From: Limnobaculum eriocheiris
GTDB lineage: Bacteria; Pseudomonadota; Gammaproteobacteria; Enterobacterales; Enterobacteriaceae
Reading direction: 5' to 3'
NCBI RefSeq assembly: GCF_021010575.1
Contig: NZ_JAJNAG010000002.1
Location: 1-64,000 of the forward strand
DNA: 64,000 nucleotides
The translations under genes were made by a program, and so were the position numbers. Positions 49,931 to 60,088 of the stretch are shown piece by piece. Below the pieces are notes generated by a model that saw only the letters and a program-made list of their open reading frames with translations, was not told where the DNA came from and made no database searches. The number at the start of each line of letters is the position of its first letter. Position 1 is the first letter of the stretch.

Positions 49931-51046
49931 ATGCATAATGAAACGCCGATTGTTCGTCGTAAATCAAAACGTATTTATGTAGGTAATGTGCCTATTGGTG
50001 ATGGTGCACCCATCGCCGTGCAATCAATGACCAATACCCGCACTACGGATGTAGAGGCGACGGTAAAGCAAATTGAATCGCTACAGCGGGTTGGTGTAGA
50101 TATCGTCAGGGTTTCTGTACCAACTATGGAAGCCGCAGAAGCATTTAAGCTGATTAAACAGCGTGTTTCTGTTCCTTTGGTAGCGGATATTCATTTTGAC
50201 TATCGTATTGCGCTACAGGTTGCTGAGTATGGCGTTGATTGCCTGCGTATTAACCCTGGTAATATCGGACGTGAAGACCGCATTCGTGCCGTAGTTGACT
50301 GCGCACGGGACAAAAATATTCCTATCCGCATTGGTATTAACGGTGGCTCGTTAGAAAAAGATATCCAGGAAAAGTACGGGGAACCAACCCCCGAAGCGCT
50401 GGTTGAGTCTGCTCTGCGTCACGTCGAAATTCTTGATCGTATGAACTTTGATGCATTTAAAGTTAGCGTTAAAGCTTCCGATGTCTTTTTGGCGGTGCAA
50501 TCTTATCGCCTGTTAGCAAAACAGATTGAACAACCTTTGCATTTGGGAATTACGGAAGCAGGGGGAGCCCGTAGCGGCTCGGTGAAATCGGCGATTGGTT
50601 TAGGCATGCTGCTGGCAGAAGGCATTGGCGATACATTGCGTATTTCTCTGGCGGCGGATCCGGTGGAAGAAGTAAAAGTTGGTTTTGATATTCTGAAAGC
50701 GTTACGTATTCGCTCCAGAGGGATCAACTTTATTGCTTGCCCAACCTGTTCCCGTCAGGAGTTTGACGTTATTGGTACAGTGAATGCGCTGGAACAGCGC
50801 CTGGAAGATATCATCACGCCAATGGATGTATCTATTATTGGTTGTGTAGTTAACGGGCCGGGTGAAGCGCTGGTATCCGATATCGGTGTTACTGGCGGCC
50901 ATAATAAGAGCGGTTACTATGAAAATGGCGAACGTCAGAAAGAACGCTTTGATAACGATAATATGATCGATCAACTGGAAGCGAAAATTCGTGCCAGAGC
51001 CAGCATGCTGGATAAATCTAAGCGTATTGATGTCAGTCAGGATTAA
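49931..51046 (+). CDS. ispG: 4-Hydroxy-3-methylbut-2-enyl diphosphate synthase
   Basis: MEP-pathway isoprenoid enzyme converting MEcPP to HMBPP with a [4Fe-4S] cluster. Ligands C270, C273 ([11 protein letters not shown]) and C305 ([12 protein letters not shown]), with the Glu of GPGE as fourth ligand. 371 aa. RBS GGGGAGAG precedes the ATG. Confidence 0.97.
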   Translation: MHNETPIVRRKSKRIYVGNVPIGDGAPIAVQSMTNTRTTDVEATVKQIESLQRVGVDIVRVSVPTMEAAEAFKLIKQRVSVPLVADIHFDYRIALQVAEYGVDCLRINPGNIGREDRIRAVVDCARDKNIPIRIGINGGSLEKDIQEKYGEPTPEALVESALRHVEILDRMNFDAFKVSVKASDVFLAVQSYRLLAKQIEQPLHLGITEAGGARSGSVKSAIGLGMLLAEGIGDTLRISLAADPVEEVKVGFDILKALRIRSRGINFIACPTCSRQEFDVIGTVNALEQRLEDIITPMDVSIIGCVVNGPGEALVSDIGVTGGHNKSGYYENGERQKERFDNDNMIDQLEAKIRARASMLDKSKRIDVSQD

Positions 51047-51097
51047 TGAGAAATCGTGACAATATGAGTGACGGTCAGTAAAAAAACAGATGAATCG

Positions 51098-51130
51098 GGC
51101 GGTGTTACTGTGTAATAACCGCCTGTTTGC
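51098..51130 (+). terminator. Hairpin between ispG and hisS
   Basis: GGCGGT pairs with ACCGCC, and TTAC with GTAA inside, followed by TGTTTG. Probably a moderate terminator in the 147-bp gap. Confidence 0.45.
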
Positions 51131-51193
51131 ATTGATGTAGAGAGGGAATACCTCCTATAATCATCAAAATTTTAAAGAATATAGAGAATTGAC

Positions 51194-52483
51194 GTGTCAA
51201 AGAAAATTCAATCTGTACGTGGTATGAATGACTATTTGCCAGAAGACACCGCAGTATGGCAGCGAGTAGAGGACATTATTAAGCGTGTTGTTGAATCTTA
51301 TGGATATAGTGAGATTCGCACGCCGGTTCTTGAACAAACCCCACTGTTTAAGCGTGCTATTGGTGAAGTTACCGATGTGGTAGAGAAAGAGATGTACACC
51401 TTTAACGATCGCGAACGCGATGGTGAGGAGGTTACATCGTTAACCATGCGTCCGGAAGGAACCGCAGGTTGCGTTCGTGCCGGTATCGAACGTGGTCTTA
51501 TCTACAATCAGGAACAGCGTCTGTGGTATTTAGGGCCGATGTTTCGCCACGAACGCCCACAGAAAGGCCGTTACCGTCAATTCCATCAAATGGGCGCTGA
51601 AGTGTTTGGCCTTGCCGGGCCGGATGTTGACGCCGAGCTGATTATGCTAACGGCGCGCTGGTGGCGTGAGCTGGGTATTACAGAGCACGTTACGCTGGAA
51701 CTGAATACTATCGGTTCACTGGAAGCCAGAGCCAATTACAAAGAAGCATTGGTTGCGTTTCTGGAGCAGCACAAAGATAAGTTGGATGAAGATTGTAAAC
51801 GCCGTATGTACTCTAACCCGCTGCGGGTGCTGGACTCAAAAAACGCTGGCGTTCAGGCTTTGCTAAATGATGCGCCGACACTGATGGATTATCTGGATGA
51901 AGAGTCCAGACAACATTTTGCCGGACTGTGCGCATTTTTGGATAATGTCGGTATTGGTTATACAATTAACCCACGTTTGGTTCGGGGTTTGGACTATTAC
52001 AACCGCACGGTATTTGAATGGGTAACCACCAGTCTGGGTGCTCAGGGTACAGTTTGTGCCGGTGGTCGTTATGATGGTCTGGTTGAACAATTGGGTGGGC
52101 ATGCAACCCCTGGCGTTGGTTTTGCTATGGGGCTGGAGCGTCTGGTTCTGTTAGTTCAGGCGGTTAATCCTGAGTTTAAGGCCGCACGTGCAGTGGATGC
52201 TTATCTGGTCTCTTCCGGTGAAGGTACGCAAATTGCGGCCATGAAGCTGGCAGAAACTATTCGTGATACAACACCGGAGTTGCGTCTGATGACCAACTAC
52301 GGTGGCGGTAACTTTAAAAAGCAGTTTGCCCGTGCCGATAAGTGGGGTGCCCAGGTGGCCCTGGTTCTGGGTGAAAATGAAGTAGCAGCCGGGCAGGTGG
52401 TCGTGAAAGATCTGCGTAATGGCGAACAACAAACTGTGGCGCAGGCTGAAGCCGCTGCGTATTTAGCAACATTGATCGGTTAA
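51194..52483 (+). CDS. hisS: Histidyl-tRNA synthetase
   Basis: Class II synthetase, 429 aa. Visible: [14 protein letters not shown], motif 2 [19 protein letters not shown], HisA motif [13 protein letters not shown] and motif 3 [14 protein letters not shown]. The start is GTG at 51194; no upstream ATG fits. It begins a hisS-yfgM-bamB cluster. Confidence 0.98.
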   Translation: MSKKIQSVRGMNDYLPEDTAVWQRVEDIIKRVVESYGYSEIRTPVLEQTPLFKRAIGEVTDVVEKEMYTFNDRERDGEEVTSLTMRPEGTAGCVRAGIERGLIYNQEQRLWYLGPMFRHERPQKGRYRQFHQMGAEVFGLAGPDVDAELIMLTARWWRELGITEHVTLELNTIGSLEARANYKEALVAFLEQHKDKLDEDCKRRMYSNPLRVLDSKNAGVQALLNDAPTLMDYLDEESRQHFAGLCAFLDNVGIGYTINPRLVRGLDYYNRTVFEWVTTSLGAQGTVCAGGRYDGLVEQLGGHATPGVGFAMGLERLVLLVQAVNPEFKAARAVDAYLVSSGEGTQIAAMKLAETIRDTTPELRLMTNYGGGNFKKQFARADKWGAQVALVLGENEVAAGQVVVKDLRNGEQQTVAQAEAAAYLATLIG

Positions 52484-52497
52484 TCAAGAGGGACACC

Positions 52498-53103
52498 GTG
52501 GAAATCTATAACAATGAAGACGAGCAGTTGGATGCGGTGCGTAATTTTTTCCGTGAAAACGGTAAAGCCATCGTGGTGGGTGTCGTTTTAGGTATTGGTG
52601 GTTTGTTTGGCTGGCGTTATTGGCAGTCACATCAGCATGCCAGCTTAACGACTGCTTCGGTCTCCTTTGATAATGCTATGTTGCAAAGCGAGAATACTGC
52701 CGGTTTGGAGACATTTATTCAGGCCAATGACAACACTTATGGTGTTTTTGGTGCGCTGAAACTGGCTCAGGATCTGGTTGAAAAGGGTGATTTTGCCAAA
52801 GCTAAGCAACAGCTGCTGTGGGCGCAGACTCATACCAAGGACGATAATCTATTGCCAACCATCAATCTGCGTTTGGCGCGTATTCAACTGCAAGAGAAGC
52901 AGTTTGACGATGCGCTGAAAACGCTGGATGCCGTACAAAAAGGTGGTTGGTTTGCACAGGCTCAGGCAATTCGTGGTGATGTATTAGTAGCTAAAGGTGA
53001 TGTAAAAGGTGCGCGTGATGCATATACGCAGGCTTTTGAAGATAATCCATCACCGGTACTGAAAGAGTTACTACGCATTAAACTGAATAATCTGGCCGCC
53101 TAA
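52498..53103 (+). CDS. yfgM: Ancillary SecYEG translocon subunit YfgM
   Basis: 201-aa inner-membrane protein with one N-terminal helix (AIVVGVVLGIGGLFGWRYW, about 22-41) and a periplasmic TPR-like domain. It links the Sec translocon to PpiD and periplasmic chaperones. GTG start at 52498, 14 bp after hisS. Confidence 0.94.
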   Translation: MEIYNNEDEQLDAVRNFFRENGKAIVVGVVLGIGGLFGWRYWQSHQHASLTTASVSFDNAMLQSENTAGLETFIQANDNTYGVFGALKLAQDLVEKGDFAKAKQQLLWAQTHTKDDNLLPTINLRLARIQLQEKQFDDALKTLDAVQKGGWFAQAQAIRGDVLVAKGDVKGARDAYTQAFEDNPSPVLKELLRIKLNNLAA

Positions 53104-53113
53104 GGGGATTTGA

Positions 53114-54295
53114 ATGAAATTACGTAGAATTTTTTGCGTAGGCTTGCTGTCTGTCACTATGTTAAGTGGTTGTTCGCTGTTTGGCGGCGATGATGATGCT
53201 GTAAAAATGTCACCACTGCCACAGGTTAATAACCAGTTCTCGCCGAATAAAAAGTGGAGTACTTCGGTGGGTAACGGTGTTGGTGAATACTATTCTCACC
53301 TGCGTCCATCATGGCAGGATGGTCGTATTTATGCGGCAGCACGCAATGGTCAGGTTAAAGCGATGGATGCCGATAGCGGCAGCCAAATTTGGAAAACTGA
53401 CGTGACTGAAAGCGCAGGGTTCTTTTCTTCTGCTAAATCGCCTATGTTGTCCGGTGGGGTAACGGCAGCCGGTGCACATGTTTATGTGGGTAGTGAAAAT
53501 GCGGTCGTGTATGCCCTCAACAGTGCCGATGGCACACTGGCATGGAAAACGCTGGTTGCTGGTGAAATGTTATCTCGTCCGGTGGTTAGCAATGGCTTAG
53601 TGCTGGTTCATACCACTAACGGTATGCTGCAGGCGTTAAGCGAAGCGGATGGTACCATTAAGTGGAGCGCCAACCTGGGTATGCCGTTGCTTTCTCTGCG
53701 CGGTGAATCAGCGCCAGCGGTTGCACATGGTGCAGCGGTTGTTGGTGGTGATAATGGTCGTGTCAATGCGGTACTGTTAGATCAGGGCCAGCTAATCTGG
53801 CAACAGCGTATTTCTCAGCCAAGCGGTGTAACTGAAATTGACCGTTTAGCTGACGTAGATAGTACGCCAGTCATTCTGGATAACGTGGTTTATGTTCAGG
53901 GTTACAACGGTAGCTTTACCGCTATGGACCTGCGTACCGGCCAGATTATCTGGAAGCGTGACATGGGTTCAGTCAATGATTTCTTCATCGACAGCGGTCG
54001 CGTTTTCCTGGTGGATCAGGATGATAAAGTGGTCGCTCTGACGCTGAACGGTGGCACCATTCTGTGGACACAAAACGATCTGCTGCATCGCCAACTGACA
54101 GCACCAGTGCTGTTTAATGGTTATGTTGTTGTTGGTGACTCGGAAGGTTATCTGCACTGGATGGATAGCTCAACCGGTCAGTTTGTTGCACAAAATAAAG
54201 TTGATAGTGATGGGTTCTTGTCCTCGCCGATCGTGGCTGGCGATCGACTGGTGATTCAGGCTCGTGGCGGTAGCGTCTACTCCTATAGCCGCTGA
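53114..54295 (+). CDS. bamB: Outer-membrane assembly lipoprotein BamB
   Basis: 393-aa lipoprotein of the BAM complex. Lipobox LSGC gives lipidated C20. The body is an eight-bladed PQQ-type beta-propeller; repeated G-x-IxW (SGSQIWKT, DGTLAWKT, DGTIKWSA, TGQIIWKR, GGTILWTQ) marks the blades. It lies 10 bp after yfgM. Confidence 0.97.
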   Translation: MKLRRIFCVGLLSVTMLSGCSLFGGDDDAVKMSPLPQVNNQFSPNKKWSTSVGNGVGEYYSHLRPSWQDGRIYAAARNGQVKAMDADSGSQIWKTDVTESAGFFSSAKSPMLSGGVTAAGAHVYVGSENAVVYALNSADGTLAWKTLVAGEMLSRPVVSNGLVLVHTTNGMLQALSEADGTIKWSANLGMPLLSLRGESAPAVAHGAAVVGGDNGRVNAVLLDQGQLIWQQRISQPSGVTEIDRLADVDSTPVILDNVVYVQGYNGSFTAMDLRTGQIIWKRDMGSVNDFFIDSGRVFLVDQDDKVVALTLNGGTILWTQNDLLHRQLTAPVLFNGYVVVGDSEGYLHWMDSSTGQFVAQNKVDSDGFLSSPIVAGDRLVIQARGGSVYSYSR

Positions 54296-54343
54296 GTTAA
54301 TCGTTATCCAAAGGCATGATGTGGTTTAATTATGTCTGTTGAA

Positions 54344-54371
54344 AAACGGCTCCTGACACCAGGGGCCGTTT
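54344..54371 (+). terminator. Terminator after bamB
   Basis: AAACGGC / GCCGTTT with inner CCTG / CAGG pairing and a short tail TTTCGTCTTC. Separates bamB from der. Confidence 0.6.
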
Positions 54372-54448
54372 CGTCTTCTATAAAGCTGGTGATGTTTTTT
54401 AACTAACCATCTTAAAATCATAGAGTTACAAAGAAAGAGGCTTTAATA

Positions 54449-55945
54449 ATGATCCCTGTTATCGCGCTGGTCGGGCGTCCCAACGTGGGTAAGTCCACGC
54501 TATTTAACCGCTTAACGCGTACTCGTGATGCATTGGTTGCTGATTTCCCGGGGTTAACCCGCGACCGAAAATACGGCAAAGCCGAATCCGCCGGTCATGA
54601 ATTTATTGTTATCGATACCGGTGGTATTGATGGAACTGAAGACGGCGTTGAAACCCATATGGCGGGTCAGTCGTTACTGGCGATTGAAGAAGCCGATGTT
54701 GTTCTGTTTATGGTGGATGCCCGCGCCGGGCTGATGCCAGCAGATCAGGGAATTGCTCAACACTTGCGGATGCGCGAGAAAGCGACTTTCCTGGTGGCAA
54801 ATAAGACCGATGGTCTGGATCCGGATAGTGCCGTAGGCGATTTTTATGCGCTGGGATTAGGCGAAGTCTACCCAATTGCTGCTTCCCACGGACGTGGCGT
54901 CACCTCTTTAATTGAGCAAGTGCTGGGTCCGGTGGTTGAAGACGATGAGTCTGCTGAATCAGAAAATCAGGACGACGAATTTACCGATATTGACACCGAT
55001 ATCTGGGATGAAGAGTTTGATGAAAACGCCCCGGAAGATGAAGAAGAAGACTCCTCTTATCTGGAAAACTTACCAATCAAACTGGCCATTGTTGGCCGTC
55101 CTAATGTGGGTAAGTCAACGCTAACTAACCGTATTCTGGGTGAAGAACGGGTGGTGGTATACGATATGCCGGGAACAACCCGCGACAGTATCTATATTCC
55201 AATGATCCGTGATGAACGGGAATATATCCTGATTGATACCGCCGGGGTGCGGAAGCGGGCGAAAGTTACGGAAACTGTAGAAAAATTCTCCGTGATTAAA
55301 ACTTTACAAGCCATTGAAGACGCCAACGTTGTGTTGCTGGTGATCGATGCCCGTGAAGGTATCTCCGATCAGGATCTTTCCCTACTGGGGTTCATTATTA
55401 ATAGTGGGCGCTCGCTGGTTATTGCGGTAAACAAATGGGATGGTTTATCGCAGGAAATAAAAGAACAGGTGAAAGAGACGTTGGACCTGCGCTTAGGTTT
55501 TGTTGATTTTGCCCGCGTTCACTTTATCTCTGCTTTGCACGGTAGCGGAGTGGGTAACCTGTTTGAGTCAGTACAGGAAGCTTATCGTTGTGCAACCCGC
55601 AGAGTGAGTACCTCTTTACTGACGCGCATTATGCAAATGGCGCAGGACGATCATCAGCCGCCGTTAGTGAGTGGTCGTCGCGTGAAGCTAAAATATGCGC
55701 ATGCGGGAGGTTATAACCCGCCGATTGTTGTGATCCATGGTAATCAGGTAAAAGACCTGCCGGATTCCTACAAACGTTATCTGATGAACTATTTCCGTCG
55801 TTCACTGGAAGTGATGGGCACACCAATTCGCATTCAGTTTAAAGAGGGTGATAACCCATTTGCAGGCCGCCGGAATAAGCTGACGCCAACCCAACAGCGC
55901 AAACGTCGCCGGTTGATGCAACATATTAAGAGCCGCGGTAAGTAA
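54449..55945 (+). CDS. der: Ribosome-assembly GTPase Der
   Basis: 498-aa essential GTPase with two tandem G domains: GRPNVGKS at 9-16 and again at 216-223, each with a following DTGG or DTAG and NKxD (NKTD, NKWD). A very acidic linker (about 168-208) joins them. A KH-like domain and a basic tail ([24 protein letters not shown] region) follow. It acts in 50S subunit maturation. Confidence 0.98.
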   Translation: MIPVIALVGRPNVGKSTLFNRLTRTRDALVADFPGLTRDRKYGKAESAGHEFIVIDTGGIDGTEDGVETHMAGQSLLAIEEADVVLFMVDARAGLMPADQGIAQHLRMREKATFLVANKTDGLDPDSAVGDFYALGLGEVYPIAASHGRGVTSLIEQVLGPVVEDDESAESENQDDEFTDIDTDIWDEEFDENAPEDEEEDSSYLENLPIKLAIVGRPNVGKSTLTNRILGEERVVVYDMPGTTRDSIYIPMIRDEREYILIDTAGVRKRAKVTETVEKFSVIKTLQAIEDANVVLLVIDAREGISDQDLSLLGFIINSGRSLVIAVNKWDGLSQEIKEQVKETLDLRLGFVDFARVHFISALHGSGVGNLFESVQEAYRCATRRVSTSLLTRIMQMAQDDHQPPLVSGRRVKLKYAHAGGYNPPIVVIHGNQVKDLPDSYKRYLMNYFRRSLEVMGTPIRIQFKEGDNPFAGRRNKLTPTQQRKRRRLMQHIKSRGK

Positions 55946-55959
55946 GCTTTAGAGAAAGC

Positions 55960-55985
55960 AAAGGGGGCGCATATGCGCCCCCTTT
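55960..55985. terminator. Bidirectional terminator between der and the antiporter gene
   Basis: A perfect 26-bp palindrome: AAAGGGGGCGCAT and its reverse complement. It lies between convergent genes, with A- and T-rich ends both ways. Confidence 0.85.
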
Positions 55986-56000
55986 GTTATTCATCGTACT

Positions 56001-57830
56001 CTATAAACGATGGTTTATGATTAATTTGCTTCCGGCCGCCAGAGTATTGTTATCATCCGAAGTAGGCTCAAAATCTGTATTGGTCACGATAGGATCACTG
56101 TCGGTATTCGATTCAGCTTTTGCATCATCAGTTTCCGGCTCTTCTACTATTGTCATCATCTCATCTTTACGCAGAGAATCGACCAGTTCAGAAACCTCAT
56201 CATCGGCGACACCCAGAACTTTCAGCGCTTCGGCTCCAATGTGCAGACTGCTTTCCAGGGTTTCAATCACCACCCAATTGGCACCAGCTTCCTGTAATTG
56301 GTCTTTCAGATCTTTGTCCAGTACCCGGGCCAGTATTTTTAGCATTGGATAAAGTGAACGCAGTGTTGAGACTGCTTTTAACGCACTGGCGTTATGGTCG
56401 ATAGAGACAATCACCATCTGTGCCTGCTCCACGCCAATCACGTTAAGCAGTTTTGGGTCGGTGATGTCACCAAAATAGGCTGGAATACCGGCTTTCTGAG
56501 CTTTCCTCACCACTTCAGGATTCTTTTCGATCACAATATGAGGAATTGAAGAATCCTGTAGCATTTGCGCTAATACATAACCGGTATCACCGTAACCAGC
56601 TACCACGACTCGCGCATTATTGGCCGTTTCGTCAGGGGTTAACGTTTGATCAATTTCAGACAGTACACCTCTTCTGGTCAGGCGACAGCCGAAGGCATAC
56701 AGGCTTGGAGTAAATGCCATGCTGACCGAGATAACACCGATACCCATGATAAAGGTTGTATCGTCAATCACGCCGAAGGCTTTAGCGACGCCGAATAATA
56801 CAAAGCCGAACTCACCGCCCTGACAGAGCAGGAAAGCAACTTTAGTTGCCGCCTCTTTTGAGGTACCAAACAGCAGCGACAGTAAAAACAGAATAATAAT
56901 TTTAATCAGTAGGATAACTGCAACATTACTGACAAACAGCACCGGAGTCTGCGTCAGCGTGACGAAATCGATGGACATACCAACTGAAATAAAGAAAATG
57001 CTCATCAGCAGGCTTTTGGCGGATTCAACGCTGGCGTGAATCTGGAAACCATACTTAGAGGTAGACAGCATCATACCCATAATGAATGCACCCAGCGCCA
57101 TGGATAAACCAAAGTGTTCCATCACATAAGCTGCCAGCACTACGGCAAACATCACAAACAGCGAGAAGCTTTCACGATAGCCTTTGTTTGCCATTCGGTT
57201 AAGTAACCATGGCACCACATAGCGACCAAAAATAATCACCAGCAGCAGAGCACCAATAACAGAAATGGTCTGCATCCACATAGGTGAATCATCTGGCAGT
57301 ACCGCAATTTTATCGGATAGCAATGGAACCAGCGCCAACAGCGGAACGATAGCTAAATCCTGCATCAGCAGAATAGCAAAACCAATACGCCCGTGTTCGC
57401 TGGAGAATTCGTTATATTCCTGCAAAATTTGAATTACAAAGGCGGTGGAAGAGAGCGCCAGCGTTAAGCCAATAATGATGGCCGCATTAACTGAATTGCC
57501 AAGCAAATAGAAATAGGTACCGATAGCGGCGCCAGAAAGTAAAATTTGCAGCGAACCCAGGCCAAAAACGACCCTTCTCATTGACCAAAGGCGTTTAGGT
57601 TGCATTTCCAGGCCGATAATAAACAGCAGCAGGACGATACCAAATTCGGAAACATGAAGAATATTATCAACATATTCTTTATGGATCACTTGGCCCGGCG
57701 TATGGGGTCCGATAATGACACCGGTGATCAGTAAGCCAAGAATGGAACCCAATCCGATCTTTTTCGACAACGTAACGGTAACCGCCGCAACAAACAGGAT
57801 AATAGTCAGTAGCAATAAAGGCTCATTCAT
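56001..57830 (-). CDS. CPA2-family K+/H+ (Kef/YbaL-type) antiporter
   Basis: 609-aa inner-membrane protein. Eleven to twelve hydrophobic helices fill residues 1-390, with the CPA2 signature GLEMQPKRLW and LALSSTAFVIQIL. A cytosolic RCK/TrkA-N domain starts near residue 408 (VVVAGYGDTGYVLAQ). The C-terminal 60 residues are acidic and unlike Kef proteins. No KefG/KefF-type quinone reductase partner is adjacent, so glutathione control is unproven. The start follows AGGAAG and overlaps a 34-codon ORF by TGATG. Confidence 0.88.
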   Translation of the reverse strand: MNEPLLLLTIILFVAAVTVTLSKKIGLGSILGLLITGVIIGPHTPGQVIHKEYVDNILHVSEFGIVLLLFIIGLEMQPKRLWSMRRVVFGLGSLQILLSGAAIGTYFYLLGNSVNAAIIIGLTLALSSTAFVIQILQEYNEFSSEHGRIGFAILLMQDLAIVPLLALVPLLSDKIAVLPDDSPMWMQTISVIGALLLVIIFGRYVVPWLLNRMANKGYRESFSLFVMFAVVLAAYVMEHFGLSMALGAFIMGMMLSTSKYGFQIHASVESAKSLLMSIFFISVGMSIDFVTLTQTPVLFVSNVAVILLIKIIILFLLSLLFGTSKEAATKVAFLLCQGGEFGFVLFGVAKAFGVIDDTTFIMGIGVISVSMAFTPSLYAFGCRLTRRGVLSEIDQTLTPDETANNARVVVAGYGDTGYVLAQMLQDSSIPHIVIEKNPEVVRKAQKAGIPAYFGDITDPKLLNVIGVEQAQMVIVSIDHNASALKAVSTLRSLYPMLKILARVLDKDLKDQLQEAGANWVVIETLESSLHIGAEALKVLGVADDEVSELVDSLRKDEMMTIVEEPETDDAKAESNTDSDPIVTNTDFEPTSDDNNTLAAGSKLIINHRL

Positions 57831-57934
57831 CAGGCATGCTTCCTGTGGCCGTTGCCCGGCAAAGTACGGCTATTGGGAGTACGTTTCTCCATAGAAAGAT
57901 ATTCCTTATCATCAGTTTTATCGTTAGGTTTCAT
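57830..57934 (-). CDS. Possible small leader protein upstream of the antiporter
   Basis: A 34-codon frame begins MKPNDKTDDKEYLS and ends RTLPGNGHRKHA. Its stop overlaps the antiporter start as TGATG, an arrangement typical of coupled translation. It is highly charged, has no membrane segment and no clear Shine-Dalgarno. I recognise no family. It may be a real small protein, a leader peptide or a chance frame. Confidence 0.35.
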   Translation of the reverse strand: MKPNDKTDDKEYLSMEKRTPNSRTLPGNGHRKHA

Positions 57935-58271
57935 ATTTGAAGTGTTGTATCACGCAGGGCTGAGGAGGAGAGTAAGCCCGTAAACACTAACGTCCGAATA
58001 ATTATTATACTCAACAGTTACCATTTATCGCAGATGAATTTATTCATTGCGATAAACTAATTAAAATAGCCTGAAAATATTTTCATTTGTTATAATTATT
58101 ATGACAATAATACTTTATGATACCTTATATTAAAGCACCTTTTAAAAGGGTGGAGTTTACTTATTTATTTTGAAGAATAGAATGGTAAGATCTTAGTCTT
58201 AGTCCGATAGAATAATAATATTATATAAATCTTTTCTGGCTCTAATGAGCTGTTTAAAGGAATAAACAGAA
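57935..58271. other. AT-rich divergent promoter region
   Basis: Between the small ORF/antiporter unit on the minus strand and the AEC transporter on the plus strand. Many TAATAT/ATTATA tracts offer possible -10 boxes both ways. No repeat, RNA gene or operator is recognised. Confidence 0.5.
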
Positions 58272-59231
58272 ATGATGTCATGGGAAACATGGAGTTTCGC
58301 TTTTAGCGTAACGGTTCCTACTTTATTAATGATGCTACTTGGCATTTTCTTACGGCATCTTCGTTTGATTGACGACCGCTTCTGCGATACTGCCAGCAGA
58401 GTGGTATTTAATGTCGCACTACCTTGCCTGCTGTTTTTTAGTATTGCAGGAAATCATGACGATTTTCAAAATCATTTACCAATGATGATGCACGCAGCCA
58501 TTGGAACACTTGGCAGTTTTTTATTGTTGGAACTGGTGGCGCCTTATTTGGTTAAAGATCGCAGAGAAAGAGGGATCTTTGTTCAGGGCGGTTTTCGCGG
58601 AAATGCTGCAATATTAGGTGTTGCATATGCTTCAATGGCATTTGGTAGCGAGGGCGTTTCTGTTGCATCGTTCTATATTGTCGTGACGGTGATTCTGTAT
58701 AACGTTTTGTCTGTCATTACGCTTGCCCGCAGTTTATCAACCGGCTCTAATGGCAGGCCCGGTTTTGCCAGCATTATTCGCGGAGTAGTCACTAACCCGT
58801 TGATTATTGGTATTCTGTTAGCATTACCGTTTTCTGCTTTTTCTATTCATATACCTGAAGCATTAACCAAGACCGGGAATTATATCTCTGGTATAGCGCT
58901 ACCGCTGGCATTGTTGTGTACCGGTGCCAGCCTGGATTTTCGCGCGATGTTTCGTTCATCGAATGTTGCCATACTCTCCTGTATTGCCCGAGTTCTCGTG
59001 GTTCCATTATTGCTGTTCTTAGGTGGATGGTTATACGGCTTCCGCGGTGCGCCGTTAGGCGTTATATTTTTACTGTCGGCCACCCCGACGGCCGCGGCCA
59101 GTTATGTTATGGTGCGGGCGATGGGGGGAAACCCGACCTTAGCAGCCAACATTATTGCGCTGACCACTCTGACATCATTTTTCACCACCGCTCTTGGTTT
59201 ATTCTTGTTAAGAGGGAGCGGACTGGTTTAG
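58272..59231 (+). CDS. AEC-family transporter
   Basis: 319-aa permease of the auxin efflux carrier family, with about ten membrane helices. Internal repeat symmetry and the helix-breaking segments NVALPCLLF and SGIALPLALLCTGASLDF are as expected. Substrates in bacteria include malate and other organic acids; not predictable here. AAAGGA lies ten bases before the ATG. It is followed closely by yfgJ. Confidence 0.88.
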   Translation: MMSWETWSFAFSVTVPTLLMMLLGIFLRHLRLIDDRFCDTASRVVFNVALPCLLFFSIAGNHDDFQNHLPMMMHAAIGTLGSFLLLELVAPYLVKDRRERGIFVQGGFRGNAAILGVAYASMAFGSEGVSVASFYIVVTVILYNVLSVITLARSLSTGSNGRPGFASIIRGVVTNPLIIGILLALPFSAFSIHIPEALTKTGNYISGIALPLALLCTGASLDFRAMFRSSNVAILSCIARVLVVPLLLFLGGWLYGFRGAPLGVIFLLSATPTAAASYVMVRAMGGNPTLAANIIALTTLTSFFTTALGLFLLRGSGLV

Positions 59232-59243
59232 CGAGGAACCATA

Positions 59244-59471
59244 ATGGATGTACTCTGTCCCCACTGTCATCGTGCCATGCTCTGGAAACAGGGTAATATT
59301 TTCTATTGTGAAGGATGCCGTAAGGCTTATCAGCAGATTGCTCTCTGCCCTGATTGCAATAAACCACTGGAAAAGATGCAGGCCTGCGGTGCGGTAGATT
59401 ATTTCTGCCAGCATGGGCATGGATTGATATCAAAGAAGCGTATTACGCTGAAGTATGTTGAAGAGAAATAG
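59244..59471 (+). CDS. yfgJ: Zinc-ribbon protein YfgJ
   Basis: 75-aa small protein with CxxC pairs at C5/C8, C22/C25 and C35/C38 and the family ending ACGAVDYFCQHGHGLISKKR. Likely binds two zinc ions; function unknown. In E. coli it lies between der and xseA, and here it has kept that neighbourhood. Confidence 0.92.
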   Translation: MDVLCPHCHRAMLWKQGNIFYCEGCRKAYQQIALCPDCNKPLEKMQACGAVDYFCQHGHGLISKKRITLKYVEEK

Positions 59472-59522
59472 GTGAAGGTGTTTGGGAATTCACAGGATCT
59501 TTAACTTCATAGCTATCAATAT

Positions 59523-59551
59523 AAAAATGGGCGATTTTAACGCCCATTTTT
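59523..59551. terminator. Terminator overlapping the end of the PliC-like gene
   Basis: AAAAATGGGCG / CGCCCATTTTT stem with a 7-nt loop. On the minus strand the last codons (N-G-R-stop) of the inhibitor gene lie in the stem and loop. It can also end the yfgJ transcript. Confidence 0.85.
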
Positions 59552-59881
59552 ATGATTCAAATAATATTGCAATTTACAGTCATTATGAGGATATGACTTC
59601 TTATTGCTTTTATCTTTATACACCAGCATACCCATATCGCCTTTTAATGAAAGGGTATATTGGCTGCTTACATATTGTTCACCGGAAGCTGATGGCTGTG
59701 CTTTTAATGTGGCTGTATTGCCAGCTCCGTCTACAAACTTAACCTTATTTGAATTTATGTGGGTCAGTTCAAAGGTATAGCCACCATCGTCGCAGCTATA
59801 GCTGGTGGTTTTTTGTGCTGAAGCTGCAATAGCAGATGTCGATGCCATAGCGAGCGCTATAACAACAAGTAGATTTTTCAT
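59537..59881 (-). CDS. PliC/MliC-family C-type lysozyme inhibitor
   Basis: 113-aa secreted protein: signal peptide 1-20 (ending AIA) and no lipobox, hence soluble periplasmic (PliC-like) rather than lipidated MliC. The domain shows YSCDDG, a TATLKAQPSASGEQY segment and LSLKGDMGMLVYKD. In MliC the Ser of SASG and the Lys of KGD enter the lysozyme active site; both are kept. Two cysteines can form the usual disulfide. Start 59881 has GGAGG upstream; the frame is open 18 codons earlier. Confidence 0.75.
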   Translation of the reverse strand: MKNLLVVIALAMASTSAIAASAQKTTSYSCDDGGYTFELTHINSNKVKFVDGAGNTATLKAQPSASGEQYVSSQYTLSLKGDMGMLVYKDKSNKKSYPHNDCKLQYYLNHKNGR

Positions 59882-60088
59882 TTCATACCTCCATATATGC
59901 TGATTGTGAATTGCCAATTTTTGGCAAGTATTCATATTTCATTAATCAGCATAAATAGACATATTAATTATAGTAACACAATATAACTATATTGTTGCCA
60001 GTGGTATTTGAAGCCAGTTTATCTACCGATTAAGGCAAATAGCTTGTGTATGAAAATCATGATAAACGGAGTTATGTTTAGTTCAGAA

